Counted from the stretch's first letter, positions 45,654 through 56,541 are shown. The stretch: DNA of 64,000 nt from Ryuthela nishihirai (GCA_038380435.1 JAWZYU010000020.1:42564307-42628306), one strand, 5' to 3'. The notes: generated from the sequence alone by a model not told the origin. Translations and numbers: made by a program.

Positions 45654-46745
45654 GATACAACTTATAGGAACACCGAGTATATTATAAATATTACATAATT
45701 TTCCTCGCATTTTTCGCCGCAAAATCTTTAATTACGTCATCAAAATTCAGCGATTTCGCTATTTCGCTTTCTATTGAAAGAATAGTTAGTCATCGATTAG
45801 CGGATTCTGCAATTGGATTTACTATTGGGCTTGGAAAATAACTGACATGCGCTCTGGTGATGGGACGTGGAGCTAGAGGAACGAGGATACACTGTGTCGG
45901 TTACTGTGTTAAAGATAGGAAAATGGCGTCGTTTTTTACGATGAGCTTTTCGTGCACCGCAGGGCCTTTTAAAGCGCAGGGAAGGGTTCCGGGGAACTCG
46001 CTGAACCCGCCTCGCTCCGGCCCTGAGCGGTGGGACCACTGAGGCTCCTGTGTTGTGCTTAGCGAGTGACTGTACCTGGTGGGCAGTCACTGTTTGTAAA
46101 ATATAATATAAAGTGTAAATTGTGTATATATGAGAAGACACCTGAGTTTGTGTATATCGGCCACCTGGGTAGATCAACATCCTGACAAGATAGTGATAAG
46201 TACCCTTCTGCACACACTCTCACACACGGTCAGTAGAAAACAACCCAGCCCAGACAGGTACTGAAGACGCTTGTCTACATTACGTTAAAATTGTTTCGAA
46301 TCCGATGGGTATTTCGAGGTCAAAGGTCAATTTTCGAAATACCGAATCCCCACTCTACATTGGATACATTTGAACTACATTGGATACATAGTGGACTACA
46401 TTTGGACTACATTGGATATACCAGATGGGACTCGAACTGGAGAACTGCAGACTATGTGCTAGAGAGATAAGAACTGATGCAGAGGACTGTTTCGGATCAT
46501 ACCTTTCAAAATTGTTACAAAATTTCATGTCCGATGTGAAGTTCAAAGTCAAATATGGGTTGGACTGACGGTCAAGAAATCAAGAGGAGACAAAGGTGCC
46601 TATTCTCCCCCCTCCAACTTATTCCTATTTATTGGTTTTTCATAAATCTTTAAATTTTATGTATAGCCACTCAATGCGCGCAAAGAAAACTCTTAAGTCA
46701 GAGCCTAACAGTACTACGTAATAAAATGCTAATGTTAGAAAACTA
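45654..46745. other. Unassigned; GC-rich island at about 45850-46080
   Basis: The island contains AAAATGGCGTC and, downstream, a TATAATATAAAGTG stretch, and could be an LTR or promoter region. No paired LTR, TSD or coding exon was found. A SINE-A head scrap (GATGGGACTCGAACTGGAGA) lies at about 46425-46465. Confidence 0.3.
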
Positions 46746-46750
46746 AGATA

Positions 46751-46858
46751 TACCGTATTTCTTCGATTCTAAGACGCCATCGATTCTAAGACGCACCCCT
46801 TTTTTAGAGACGTTTATATGGGAAAAAAAGTGCGTCTTAGAATCGAAGAAATACGGTA
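46751..46858. mobile_element. TA-flanked palindromic MITE, 108 bp
   Basis: TA at 46749-46750 and 46859-46860; termini TACCGTATTTCTTCGATTCT in both orientations continuing to AAGACGC. Left arm has a second partial copy of CGATTCTAAGACGC. Confidence 0.85.
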
Positions 46859-46919
46859 TATAATTTTTAGCTGTTTCAATTTCAGGTTCTTTGAAAAACA
46901 TTTGCCTCCCCTTGAAAGG

Positions 46920-47323
46920 GTTCGGCTGTATTGTTTAACCTCTGAGCAAGACTGTTTTTTTACACACACTGGACTAAATAGCCAGGTCACACGAACCCCG
47001 AGGTCTCAGAGAAGGTTAGGGAAACTCAACGGACAACTGGTAGCTTCTCGTCAAGGCTATCCAGCATGTTCTTTAAAGTGCACAGATATGGCTATCAAGC
47101 ACACGGGGCAATGGCTTAACGTGTCATCCTACGGAAGGTGGCCTTTCCAAGCCCATCAGTGTGTCCCCTATTGACCGAAGGCAGGGCTGACAGTTTAGCG
47201 GAAAAAATCTGAACACTAGCACAGGTGAGACTCGAACCGGAGAATTGCAGATTACTGGGCTGGAAAGGAAATTACTGGCTTTCCAGGGGTGGTGGGGCTC
47301 TACTGACTGAGTCACTCCAGCCC
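46920..47323 (-). mobile_element. SINE-A, diverged, with inverted insertion in its head
   Basis: Tail GTATTGTTTAACCTCTGAGC to head CTGACTGAGTCACTCCAGCC. Between B box and A box, the 20 bp at 47280-47299 are a perfect inverted copy of 47319-47338, which includes flanking non-SINE DNA. This suggests a template switch after insertion. Confidence 0.8.
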
Positions 47324-47450
47324 CACCACCCCTGGAAATAATTCCTAACTCGGCCAGGAACAAAATGTATTTGTGAATGTAGGGGAGCAGCTTTAGATCT
47401 TTATCTTGTCATTGAAAAATAATACTTAGGTATAGAGTAAAAAGAGAATA

Positions 47451-47981
47451 CCGTATATTTCCGCAGATAAGACGAGGTATAAATTTTCGTCAAAGTTTTA
47501 TAGTTTTAGCATATATCTGTCCTATAAGACGACCCCAAACTATGAACGGCCTATGAATTTAGTTTAGATCGGCGATCATCATCTGGATAATAATACTGTG
47601 TAGAGTATACGGAATTATGTCTTGTTCGCAAACATTCGCACTGATTCGGGCATTCGGGTAATGACTTGACTATTCACAAAAGCGTCGTATGGGCTATTCT
47701 ATTTTGTGGACATACCCTACTCTGTACTAGTAAATAATTACGGTTTGTCCGTTTTTTCCTCAGTAGTTCAATAAACATAACTTTTAATATTGCCTTAGAT
47801 GATGAATGTGGTGATTTTGCAGGATTTTAAATACATTGCTAAGTGATTTGTTTTATTTTATAATGGTTTCAATTTATATAAATTTCAATTTAATTTTTTT
47901 GTATCTGTCCTATAAGACGACCCGGATTTTGGGGGCCTTTTTTTATGATTCAACTATCGTCTTATCTGCGGAAATATTCGG
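47451..47981. mobile_element. TA-flanked MITE, 531 bp, CCGTATTT-type ends
   Basis: TA at 47449-47450 and 47982-47983. Left end CCGTATATTTCCGCAGATAA; minus-strand right end CCGAATATTTCCGCAGATAA; both continue to GACG. ATCTGTCCTATAAGACGACC occurs in both halves, here in direct orientation. No coding frame. Confidence 0.82.
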
Positions 47982-48103
47982 TAATTAGTTTTAATATATA
48001 TTTACTGTAGTTTTTGAACATTTTTGGTAAAAATGCAGAAAGGTACAAGTGTCTTTTCTTGTCCCTCTTTGCTGAAGTCCACCTACATCGAGTTTTACAC
48101 GTA

Positions 48104-48525
48104 TATACAATTACTTGTTTCCGTCATATACAATTATTATACTTGTTTCCGTTATATATATATACACAATTATTATACTTGTTTCCGTCATATACAATTA
48201 TTATACTTGTTTCCGGTATATACGATTATTATACTTGTTTCCACTATATACAATTATTATACTTGTTTCCGTTATATACAATTATTATACTTGTTTCCGG
48301 TATTACAATTATCATACTTGTTTCCGGTATTACAATTATTACACTTGTTTCCGTTATATATATATAATTATTATACTTGTTTCCGTTATATATATAATTA
48401 TTATACTTGTTTCCGTTATATGTACAATTATTATACTTTTTCCGTTACATACAATTATTATACTTGTTTCCGTTATATACAATTATTATACTTGTTTCCG
48501 TTATTACAATACTTGTTTCCGTCAG
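48104..48525. repeat. 28-bp minisatellite, about 15 units
   Basis: Units of 28 bp built on CAATTATTATACTTGTTTCC and GTTATATA. Period 28 is one more than a multiple of three and the unit lacks stops in the plus frames, so three long overlapping plus-strand frames (117, 168 and 185 codons) cross it. These are repeat artefacts. Confidence 0.92.
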
Positions 48526-48593
48526 TTTAGGGTTGAAAAAAATCATGGGTCAAGGGACGATGATCTTACGCCCCAGCTTCTTAAGATCTTTTC

Positions 48594-48648
48594 AACTGAA
48601 GTGAACGTACGCATGGGAACAAATACCATGCGTACGTTCACTTCAGTT
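48594..48648. repeat. Perfect 23-bp hairpin
   Basis: Arms 48594-48616 and 48626-48648 are exact reverse complements (arm core GAAGTGAACGTACGCATGG), with a 9 nt loop. No T tract or gene context suggests a terminator. Confidence 0.95.
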
Positions 48649-48947
48649 TACACCTTCTATAAAACACAGTAGAAAACATTTAAAACAAAGACGAATAAGT
48701 CGAAATATCGATGATCAACGGGAAATTCAAGTTTGGTCCGTTCTGGTGGCAATACTTTTCATTGCATAAATATTTTCATAACGCGAGATGGATAATACGA
48801 AAAGACCTTTAACGAGAATATTTTTTTAACAAATCTAATTCTATTCAAATTTCGTTGGGTAACACGAAATTTATAAAGGATTGAAAGACATAATCCCAAC
48901 CACTGTTTAATAATGTTTGAACAGTTTCAAATTTATTGCTAATTATA

Positions 48948-50295
48948 CAGGGTGTCCATAAAGTCTCTTTACATTTAAAAAAATTATTAAAAAATCAAAT
49001 GGAAAGATAAATATTTGGAAATTATTACAAAGTGAGAAGTAGACATTGAAGTTTTTTTCTCATCATTTAATACACCTCTATATGGACACCATTAGTTGCA
49101 CGAAGCACATCAAGACGGTACTCGATTTCTTGCCATGTTCGCATTCAGACGGTACTCGCTTTCTTGCCATGTAACATAGCCTCATCGATGGTGGCAATGG
49201 CATCAGTGATCTTGTGCTTTAGGTCAGTGATGTCCGTATCTTTGTTCGATACACGATATCTTTAACATAACCCCATAGAAAGAAGTCCAGCGGAGTGATA
49301 TCTGGTGAACGAGGTGGCCAGGGAATTGGGCCATCCCTTCCAATCCACCGGTCTGGAAACGTTTGATTTAGGAACCCACGGACTTGCAGTCCCCAATGTG
49401 GTGGTACACCATCTTGCTGGAAAATGATGGTTGGTTGAAGGTCATCTAGTTGTGGTGCCACATATTCAGTCAAAAGGTCAAAATAAACATTTGCAGTAAT
49501 TGATGCCTCGTTGAAGGAAAATGGACCAAGGATTCGATTGCACATGATCCTACACCACACATTAACCTTTGGACTATCTCGGTGAAGTTCACTAGTCACA
49601 TGGGGGTGTTCTGATCCCCAGATTCTCACATTACGTGTGGTCAGTTTCCCTGAGACATGAAAGGTTGCCTCATCACTAAAACAAACTCGGGTAAGGAACG
49701 TTTCATTCTCTGAAATTCGTTCCAGCATGTTAACTGCAAACTCATTTCGTCTTGGTTTATCATTTGGCTTGAGTGCCTGTAAAAGTTGCACTTTATAAGC
49801 GTACAATCGCAAGTTCTTATGTAGGACTTTGTGCACTGTTGAACGTGGTAGCTCTAACTGTCTGGCAGCAGTACGGATGGACGTTGTGGGAGATCGACTA
49901 AAGGCTTGTCTTACACGATCGATGTTTTCCTCAGGTGTTCTTGGTCGTCCACTCCTCCCTTTATCCAACACTGTCCCTGTCTCCATAAATTTCTTGTGCC
50001 ATGACGAATTGACGGACGTGAAGGGGGATCTCTTTCATACTTAGTTCTGTAGTTTCGTTGAGTCTGCGTATCCGATTTCGTTTCAATAAACCATGATACA
50101 CATTGTGCTTTCTCTTGAGGAGTAGCCATTTTTTAGAGTTTCTTTAAAAAATACCTCTTTCATCAACGTGGTACCTGAAATACATAAAGCAATGTGATTA
50201 AAAACTTTGATAACCACTTAGTACATTGAACAAATTTAATTAAGATATCTCATCAATTGCCTTTGCAATAAATTTTTTAAATTGTAAAGAGACTT
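48948..50295 (-). mobile_element. DD41D mariner (rosa-like), nearly complete
   Basis: TA at 48946-48947 and terminus CAGGGTGTCCATAAAGTCTC, continuing TTTACA. At the other end only the inner 13 bp TGTAAAGAGACTT (50283-50295) survive, so the outer half of that terminus is lost. Length of 1.35 kb matches a single-gene mariner. Confidence 0.85.
49060..50129 (-). pseudogene. DD41D mariner transposase, two frameshifts
   Basis: Starts at ATG 50129 (MATPQEKAQCVSWFIETK), an N-terminal region of the DUF4817 type. A frameshift near 50005 moves into the long frame 49986-49219 (255 codons), with RSGRPRTPEENIDRVRQAF, the second helix-turn-helix TAARQLELPRSTVHKVLH, then catalytic FSDEATFH, FQQDGVPPHW and SPDITPLDFFLWG. 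Exactly 41 residues separate the second and third Asp, which defines DD41D (rosa group). After VYRTKI a second frameshift and a small duplication of CAGACGGTACTCG disturb the last 50 residues. Cut-and-paste DNA transposase; probably inactive but recently so. Confidence 0.88.
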
Positions 50296-50529
50296 ACAGC
50301 TGGGAGGAAGGTTAATAATTTTCTGCTATGACTATAAAGGTAGTTTCCTGCGCTCTCTTCGGATTGTCGATCTTCTTAATCCTTGTTCGGGAATAACATT
50401 CACAATGAAGGCTTTATAAGATCAGACTCCAGTTCTCTAATCATTAAAGTAAGGCCTCATTTAAATCTTTGCATTGATCTTCATTCTCAAAATGCGGCGT
50501 AGGCTATGAATTGCGTTAGGAATCAACAG

Positions 50530-50907
50530 TTGGGTTGTTTTACCTCTGAGCGGCACTTTTTTGCACACCATGGGCTAAATGGCCAGGTCACATGGACCCC
50601 GAAGGCTCAGTTGAGGGAGGGGACCCACTGGAACAGCTGTTGGGAGACAGATGGTAGCCTCCCGTCAAGGCCATCCAGCGTGTTCTTTAACGTGCACAGG
50701 GTATGGCTCTCCCACACACGGGGCCACGGCTTAACTTCCCATCCGACGGACGGCGGCTTTTCCAAGCCCATCGGTGTCCCTTACTGACCGTGGGCAGGGC
50801 GGGGAATTTTGCGGAGATAAATCTCAACACTGACCCAGCTGGGATTCGAACCTGGGAACTACAGATTACGAGCCTGGCGCGCTACCGACTGAGCCACCCC
50901 CGCCCCA
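50530..50907 (-). mobile_element. SINE-A, full length
   Basis: Perfect 12 bp TSD AGGAATCAACAG at 50518-50529 and 50908-50919. Small deletion of GAAGGTTG in the body; B box has one change (GATTCGAACC on the plus strand). Confidence 0.95.
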
Positions 50908-51096
50908 AGGAATCAACAGTGCAATGAATTCATCAATATGCGAAATTCTGTTAACACGAATATTTACACTAGTCCCTTGGCTTTCTCATTAACCGTTTAG
51001 TACAGTGTTTTAGAAAAATGAATGTATATGAAAATCGAATGGCTATTCCTATAAAAGCATATCAGAATGGAATATAAATTTGAAGGCATATTAAAT

Positions 51097-51296
51097 AAAA
51101 TAAAAATAAATACCCCCTCAAGCAGCTGCTTGCCACAGAGGTCTGACAGGAGCCTGTCAGTTTATATGCCACAGTAGAAGGTCTGAGAGGATGGCAGGAC
51201 CTCAGCAGAAAAACGACACATACATCCATGCCTTACCCGGGGCTCGAACGCAGGTCCCTTAGATCAGTAGCCAAGCGCGCTAACCACTCGGCCATG
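51097..51296 (-). mobile_element. SINE-B, full length
   Basis: Tail AAATAAAAATAAATACCCCC, body, B box and CGCTAACCACTCGGCCATGG. The last few head bases are changed. TSD not clear. Confidence 0.88.
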
Positions 51297-52228
51297 GACA
51301 AATATTTCTGCAAACATAGTTAACGTTTTGATCCATTCCTATGAAACGAATAAGAACTATCAATTTTCCTTCAGGAAAACATTTTTAAAAGGTACTCCCC
51401 TACACAAAGGACAGATATAACCAAGAAGCTCTTATCGGGCTTGTCCTGGTTTCTCATACAACAAACAAACACAGGGCTATCCCAGCTGGTTTGTAGTCAG
51501 GTGCGCTAAACACTAGACTAGCTAACGGCAAACGACCGCCCTACTCTTCTGATACAATTTCTTTTGAACAAGGTCAGCGATATCGAATTTCAAGGCACTT
51601 AATGAACAACGTCTTCCGTACACGTGCTCCTCATATACATGTGATACGGCAAAAAAATTGCATACACTAGAAGTGAAAAACCCCTTTTCCGCTCCCCTCC
51701 TCAGTTAAAGTCTTTTCTTGGCTTTGCACACGCAACACTTCCGCGTCGTGCCTCCCCGCACCCCCTCCCCCCACTCGTATAATACCTAATATTATCACCT
51801 CCCCGTCCCACGACTTTCCACCCTGCTTACTCGCCCCTCGGTTTCAACCGACGCCGCTGCATGAGTTGTGGCTCCAAGCTGTTGCTGCCCGTGACCCCTG
51901 ACCTCGTCACACCCGCCATTAGCCCGTTTCTCCCTCCTCTGTTCTTCTTCGTTCTGATATATGTGTTTATATGAATAGGCACAGATGAATTTTATGGAGC
52001 GACGGCGGTAGAACGTCCCTTTTATTACCATCCCTAGCCCGCCTCCGTAGGAAATAGACAAGTCTCTTGGGATCTTCTCTCCTGGATGCTGCGATTGTCT
52101 GTCAGTTGGAGAGGTTTCTGTTATCTTGAAAAACAAACGTTTGTAGATGGTTGGATATTTAATGTCACAACAGGATGCCACCAGTGAACTGAAAGTAGAG
52201 CAAATAAGAAAGCGTGGATCGAAATTTT
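51297..52228. other. Unassigned; tRNA-like segment at about 51430-51545
   Basis: On the minus strand, TAGCTAGTCTAGTGTTTAGC resembles an A box, but no B box follows. The rest has no recognised feature. A C-rich tract lies near 51750. Confidence 0.3.
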
Positions 52229-52241
52229 AAGACTTATAGGA

Positions 52242-52523
52242 TTGGATTGGATTGTTTTACCTCTGAGCGGCACTTTTTTGCACACCATGGGCTAAATGGC
52301 CAGGCCACAAGGACCCCGAAGCTCAGAGAAGGTTGGGGGAGGGGACCCACTGGAACAGCTGTTGGGAGACAGATGGTAGCCTCCCGTCAAGGTCATCCAG
52401 CATTTAACGTGCACAGGGTATGGCTCTCCCGCACACGGGGCCACGGCTTAACGTCCCATCCGACGGACAGCGGCCTTTTCAAGCCCATCGGTGTCCCCTA
52501 CTGACCGTGGGCAGGGCGGGGAA
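52242..52523 (-). mobile_element. SINE-A, 5'-truncated, CAATCC-tail subfamily
   Basis: Perfect 13 bp TSD AAGACTTATAGGA at 52229-52241 and 52524-52536. The tRNA-like head is absent from the CGCCCTGCCCACGG point. Body variant GTCCTTGTGGCCTGG and tail AATCCAATCC. Confidence 0.95.
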
Positions 52524-52536
52524 AAGACTTATAGGA

Positions 52537-53080
52537 TGCAAGGATTATATTTTGGGAGTGGTTTCTTTGGTATTTGTACTGAAAGACCATTTCGAAGCAA
52601 GCGACTGCTCTTAATAATAGAATTAAGTCGTTATAGTTGATACTTCAAATAGAAGCATGCTTTATTGAAGAATATAAATAAATATTTATTATTATGTTGG
52701 GGGATTTTTATGCAATTGTTCCAAATTATGCGAATTGGATAAACGTGATAAGCACGGTTGTGGATTGCGCAAAAAATTTGATACTGCAGGTTTAGGGAAA
52801 AAAAAATCCTAAGATTTTTTTCAGAAAGAGATTTCTCTGCCACAGGAGTGGGGCACATTTTCTAGTGTCGAGAGCTGACATTTTGATTTTATTATTCGTT
52901 GTTTACTGAGTCTCTGAACACTGTGGTGACACCAAAATTGCGAAACTTTGAATATTTCAGGTCAGGAAATAAAGTCGAAGCAGACAGAAGTTTTGAGGGG
53001 AAAAACTGTTTTATTGCATGACAGCGTCCGAATCCATATTGCTCAAGTTGAACAGATATGGTTGGGAATGCCTTGAATAT
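52537..53080. other. AT-rich stretch, nothing recognised
   Basis: Short minus-strand open frames without domains. Confidence 0.3.
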
Positions 53081-53091
53081 CCTCCCTATAG

Positions 53092-53471
53092 TGGGGCGGG
53101 GGTGGCTCAGTCGGTAGCGCGCCAGGCTCGTAATCTGCAGTTCCCAGATTCGAGTCCCAGTTGGGTCAGCGTCGAGATTTATCTCCGCAAAATTCCCCGC
53201 CCTGCCAACGGTCAGTAGGGGACACCGATGGGCTTGGAAAGACCGCCGTCCGTCGGGTGGGACGTTAAGCCGTGGCCCCGTGTGTGGGAGAGCCATACCC
53301 TGTGCACGTTAAAGAACACGCTGGATGGCCTTGACGGGAGGCTACCATCTGTCTCCCAACACCTGTTCCAGTGGGTACCCTCCCCCACTGGAACATTTCT
53401 GAGCCTTCGGGGTCCATGTGACCTGGCCATGGTGTGCAAAAAAGTGCCACTCAGAGGTAAAACAACCCAAC
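53092..53471 (+). mobile_element. SINE-A, full length
   Basis: Perfect 11 bp TSD CCTCCCTATAG at 53081-53091 and 53472-53482. The body has CCCACTGGAACATTTCTGAG in place of CAACCTTCTCTGAG, a small local repeat of a neighbouring segment. Confidence 0.95.
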
Positions 53472-53624
53472 CCTCCCTATAGCCTGGCATCTCCCTTATT
53501 AGATTTTCATATTTCTGGACCTTTAAAAAACGCCATGAAAGAAAGAAGGAATATTAGTTAACCGAACGAAGAGGTTTAGTGCATTGTCACAGATTTCCTC
53601 ATGCATTAGCTAAAGTCGCTCTAG

Positions 53625-54016
53625 TTTGGGTTGTTTTACCTCTGAGCGGCACTTTTTTTGCACACCATGGGCTAAATGGCCAGGTCACATGGACCCCGAA
53701 GGCTCAGAGAAGGTTGGGGGAGGGGACCCACTGGAATAGCTGTTGGGAGACAGATGGTAGCCTCCCGTCAAGGCCATCCAACGTGTTCTTTAACGTGCAC
53801 AGGGTTATGGCTCTCCCGCACACGGGGCTTAACCGGCTTAACGTCCCATACGACGGACGGCGGTCTTTCCAAGCCCATCGGTGTCCCCTACTCTGACACC
53901 GATGGCAGGCGGAGAATTTTGCGGAGATAAATCTCAACGCTGACCCAGCTGGGACTCGAACCTGGGAACTACAGATTACGAGCCTGACGCGCTACCGACT
54001 GAGCCACCCCCGCCCC
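53625..54016 (-). mobile_element. SINE-A, full length
   Basis: Perfect 10 bp TSD GTCGCTCTAG at 53615-53624 and 54017-54026. Carries private small insertions near 53806 and 53830 (GGCTTAACCGGCTTAACG). Confidence 0.95.
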
Positions 54017-54026
54017 GTCGCTCTAG

Positions 54027-54332
54027 GAAAGAGGATATCATGCTATTAATTTAATATTGAAACAAATACGTCATAAGGCTTGGCGAATTTGAACAGATCA
54101 ATAAACGATTTAGGCTTCATTTCCTACTTGTCAACTTTTCGTTTAAACGACGCTTAAACATTCTGTAAAATCTGTGTTTTCGTATTTATATCATAATATT
54201 AATTAATTATATATTAATTATAATATTAAATTAATCAAAAATTTTCTCGAGGGCGATTAGCAGCTCGCTGGAGGTGATCTGAATGCCCATTCCCCCCGCT
54301 CTATATCAATCCCTGAATGCCTTCCCAGCCAC
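54027..54332. other. AT-rich stretch, nothing recognised
   Basis: Contains an AT palindrome around ATTAATTATATATTAATTAT at 54201. Confidence 0.3.
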
Positions 54333-54638
54333 CTAAGCCAGCGTTGAAATTTATCTACATAAAATTCCTTGTCCTGCCCTCAGTTAGTAGGGGACACCGA
54401 TGGACTTGAAAAGGCGGACTTCCAACGGATGGGACGTTAAGCCGTGGTCTCGTGTGCCGGAGAGTCATTAGTTTTGTTAAAGAACACTTGGTATGGCCTT
54501 GAAGGGAGGCTACCGTCTTTTGCCTAACAGCTATCCAGTGGGTCCCCTCCCCTAACCTTCTCTGAGGCCTCGGGATCCTTGTGACCTGGTCATTTAGCCC
54601 ACTGTGTGCAAAAAAAAAGTGAGCTTAGAGGTAAAAAA
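54333..54638 (+). mobile_element. SINE-A, diverged, head missing
   Basis: Starts at the post-B-box CCAGCGTTGAAATTTATCTA and runs to GTGAGCTTAGAGGTAAAA. Many substitutions; no TSD. Confidence 0.75.
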
Positions 54639-54944
54639 ATATTTTTATGCTGCAATACAAATTTAGTTATTTTAACCCCACAATTCGACTTTTAAAAAAA
54701 TTCAGTAGCCCTATTAAAAAATTTAACCTTTCCATGATTTTAAATACTGAGGAAGTTTTGAAAACAAAATGAAGACTTCAAGAAGTATACAAGAGGAGCA
54801 TCTGGATTAGACTATCACAAAAGGAATTTGCCTTCCAGCCACAATTACCGAGTTGATCAACATACTAAGATTAGAATACTAGTTCAGAGATACCTGTAGA
54901 CAAGAGTTTTAAAGGTTTCATTTATATTGGAATTTAATTGATTG
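54639..54944. other. AT-rich stretch, nothing recognised
   Basis: No gene or repeat identified. Confidence 0.3.
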
Positions 54945-54954
54945 ATGAGAAAGG

Positions 54955-55340
54955 TTGGGTTGTTTTACCTCTGAGCGGCACTTTTTTTTTGCATAAATGG
55001 GCTAAATGGTCGGATCACAAAGACCCCGAAGGCTCAGAGAAGTTTGTGAGGAGGGGACCCAGTGGACAGCTATTAGGAGACGGATGGTAATCTCCTGTCA
55101 AGGCCATCCAATGTGTTCTTTAACGTGCACAGGTTATGGCTCTCCCTCACACGGAGCCACAACTTAACGTTCCATACGACGGACGGCGGCTTTTCCAAGC
55201 CCATCGGTGTCCCCTACTGACCGTGGACAGGGCGGGGAGTTTTGCGGAGATAAGTCTCAATGCTGACCTAGCTGGGACTCGAACCTGGGAACTGCAGATT
55301 ACGAGCCTGGCGCGCAACCGACTGAGCCACCCCCTCCCCA
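54955..55340 (-). mobile_element. SINE-A, full length
   Basis: Perfect 10 bp TSD ATGAGAAAGG at 54945-54954 and 55341-55350. Moderately diverged body (AAGTTTGTGAGGAGGGGACC; GGACAGCTATTAGGAGACGG) shows it is older than most copies with intact TSDs. Confidence 0.93.
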
Positions 55341-55424
55341 ATGAGAAAGGTAGTCTTCTACATGTACAAGAGCTCTAACATGAGATTTAAACTCATGAAC
55401 TCATTTTCCAGCAAGATAATCATC

Positions 55425-55540
55425 AGCGTAATTTGAGTCAGATATTTTAAGATCTTAAGACAATCAAAGATTCTAGTCTATCTCTTCAAAACCTTTATAA
55501 CATAATCAAGCGTTATGCTAACAAGAGGCAAGATAAATGC
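55425..55540 (+). repeat. Direct repeat pair, first copy
   Basis: TCTCTTCAAAACCTTTATAACATAATC and following TTATGCTAACAAGAGG recur at 58536-58602 with few changes. Unclassified; may be parts of a dispersed repeat. Confidence 0.6.
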
Positions 55541-55585
55541 ATACTTGCCTATATTCAGTCACTAGTATTCTGCCCTGTTCATCAT

Positions 55586-55968
55586 GGGGCGGGGGTGGCT
55601 CAGTCGGTAGCGCGCCAGGCTAGTAATCTGTAGTTCCCAGGTTCGAGTCCCAGCTGGGTCAGCGTTGAGATTTATCTCCGCAAAATTCCCCGCCCTGCCC
55701 ACGGTCAGTAGGGGACACCGATGAGCTTGGAAAGGCCGCCGTCCGTCTTATGGGACGTTAAGCCGTGGCCCCGTGTGCGGGAGAGCCATATTCTGTGCAC
55801 GTTAAAGAACACCCTGGATGGCCTTGACGGGAGGCTACCATCTGTCTCCCAACAGCTGTTCCAGTGGGTCCCCTCCCCCAACCTTCTCTGAGCCTTCGGG
55901 GTCCATGTGACCTGGCCATTTAGCCCATGGTGTGCAAAAAAGTGCCGCTCAGAGGTAAAACAACCCAA
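55586..55968 (+). mobile_element. SINE-A, full length
   Basis: Perfect 11 bp TSD CTGTTCATCAT at 55575-55585 and 55969-55979. Near-consensus head, body and CAACCCAA tail; a good reference copy. Confidence 0.96.
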
Positions 55969-56033
55969 CTGTTCATCATTCTTCTTTCAGCTATGACGAA
56001 ATATCTGTTTATTGTGACCAAAAAACAGAAGGG

Positions 56034-56393
56034 TGGGGGGGGCTTTGAATGACTCAGTCAGTAGTGCGCCAGGCTAGTAATCTGCTGTTCCCAGGTTCGA
56101 GCCCTACCTGCACAGGAATTGAGATTTATCACCGTAAAGACCTCTACCTATACCTCAGTGAGAAAGGGGTAACCAATAGGCTTGGAAAGATCGCCGTCCG
56201 TCGGATGGGACGTATATCCGTGGCTCCGTGTTCAGGAGAGCTAGACCCTTGTGCACGCTAAAGAACATGCTAGATGGCGTGATAGGAGGATACCAACTGT
56301 CACCTTCTCTAATACTGTAGGATCCTCGTGACATGGAGACATTTAGTCCATTGTGTACCAAACCGTGCCGCTCAGGAGTAAAACAACTGACAA
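56034..56393 (+). mobile_element. SINE-A, diverged, full length
   Basis: Head ACTCAGTCAGTAGTGCGCCA, B box GGTTCGAGCCC, then a body with many substitutions and deletions to GCCGCTCAGGAGTAAAACAA. Confidence 0.72.
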
Positions 56394-56501
56394 AGAAAAA
56401 AGATCATTAGAAACTCTGAAACGCGAGTCTTGCGATTACAATTCATGCATTGCAATTTCGAGTTGTTTCTACACCTCCAGTGCTAGATGCTACCACAAGA
56501 A

Positions 56502-56541
56502 ATCATCATCATCCTCAAGCAGCCATGGGCTACAGAGATAC
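56502..56541 (-). mobile_element. RTE LINE 3' fragment, about 40 bp
   Basis: On the minus strand it reads GTAGCCCATGGCTGCTTGAG followed by GATGATGATGATT, matching the last bases of the RTE at 18588-18619. This is a dead-on-arrival 3' scrap. Confidence 0.75.

Noticed and set aside
45797..46213. 138-codon minus-strand frame over the GC-rich island
   Set aside because: No domain seen; the opposite strand is also open over part of it, as expected for GC-rich DNA by chance.
45850..46230. LTR or CpG promoter with a first exon
   Set aside because: GC-rich island and TATA-like motif noted, but no LTR pair, TSD, splice-supported exon or protein domain could be shown.
48104..48525. Membrane protein gene of about 185 residues
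   Set aside because: The frame is created by a 28 bp tandem repeat and is open in all three plus frames.
51430..51545. Third tRNA-derived SINE on the minus strand
   Set aside because: An A-box-like motif is present but there is no B box and no second copy in the window.
51795..52181. 128-codon minus-strand frame
   Set aside because: No domain or repeat homology recognised; composition of the last part is low complexity. Could be chance.
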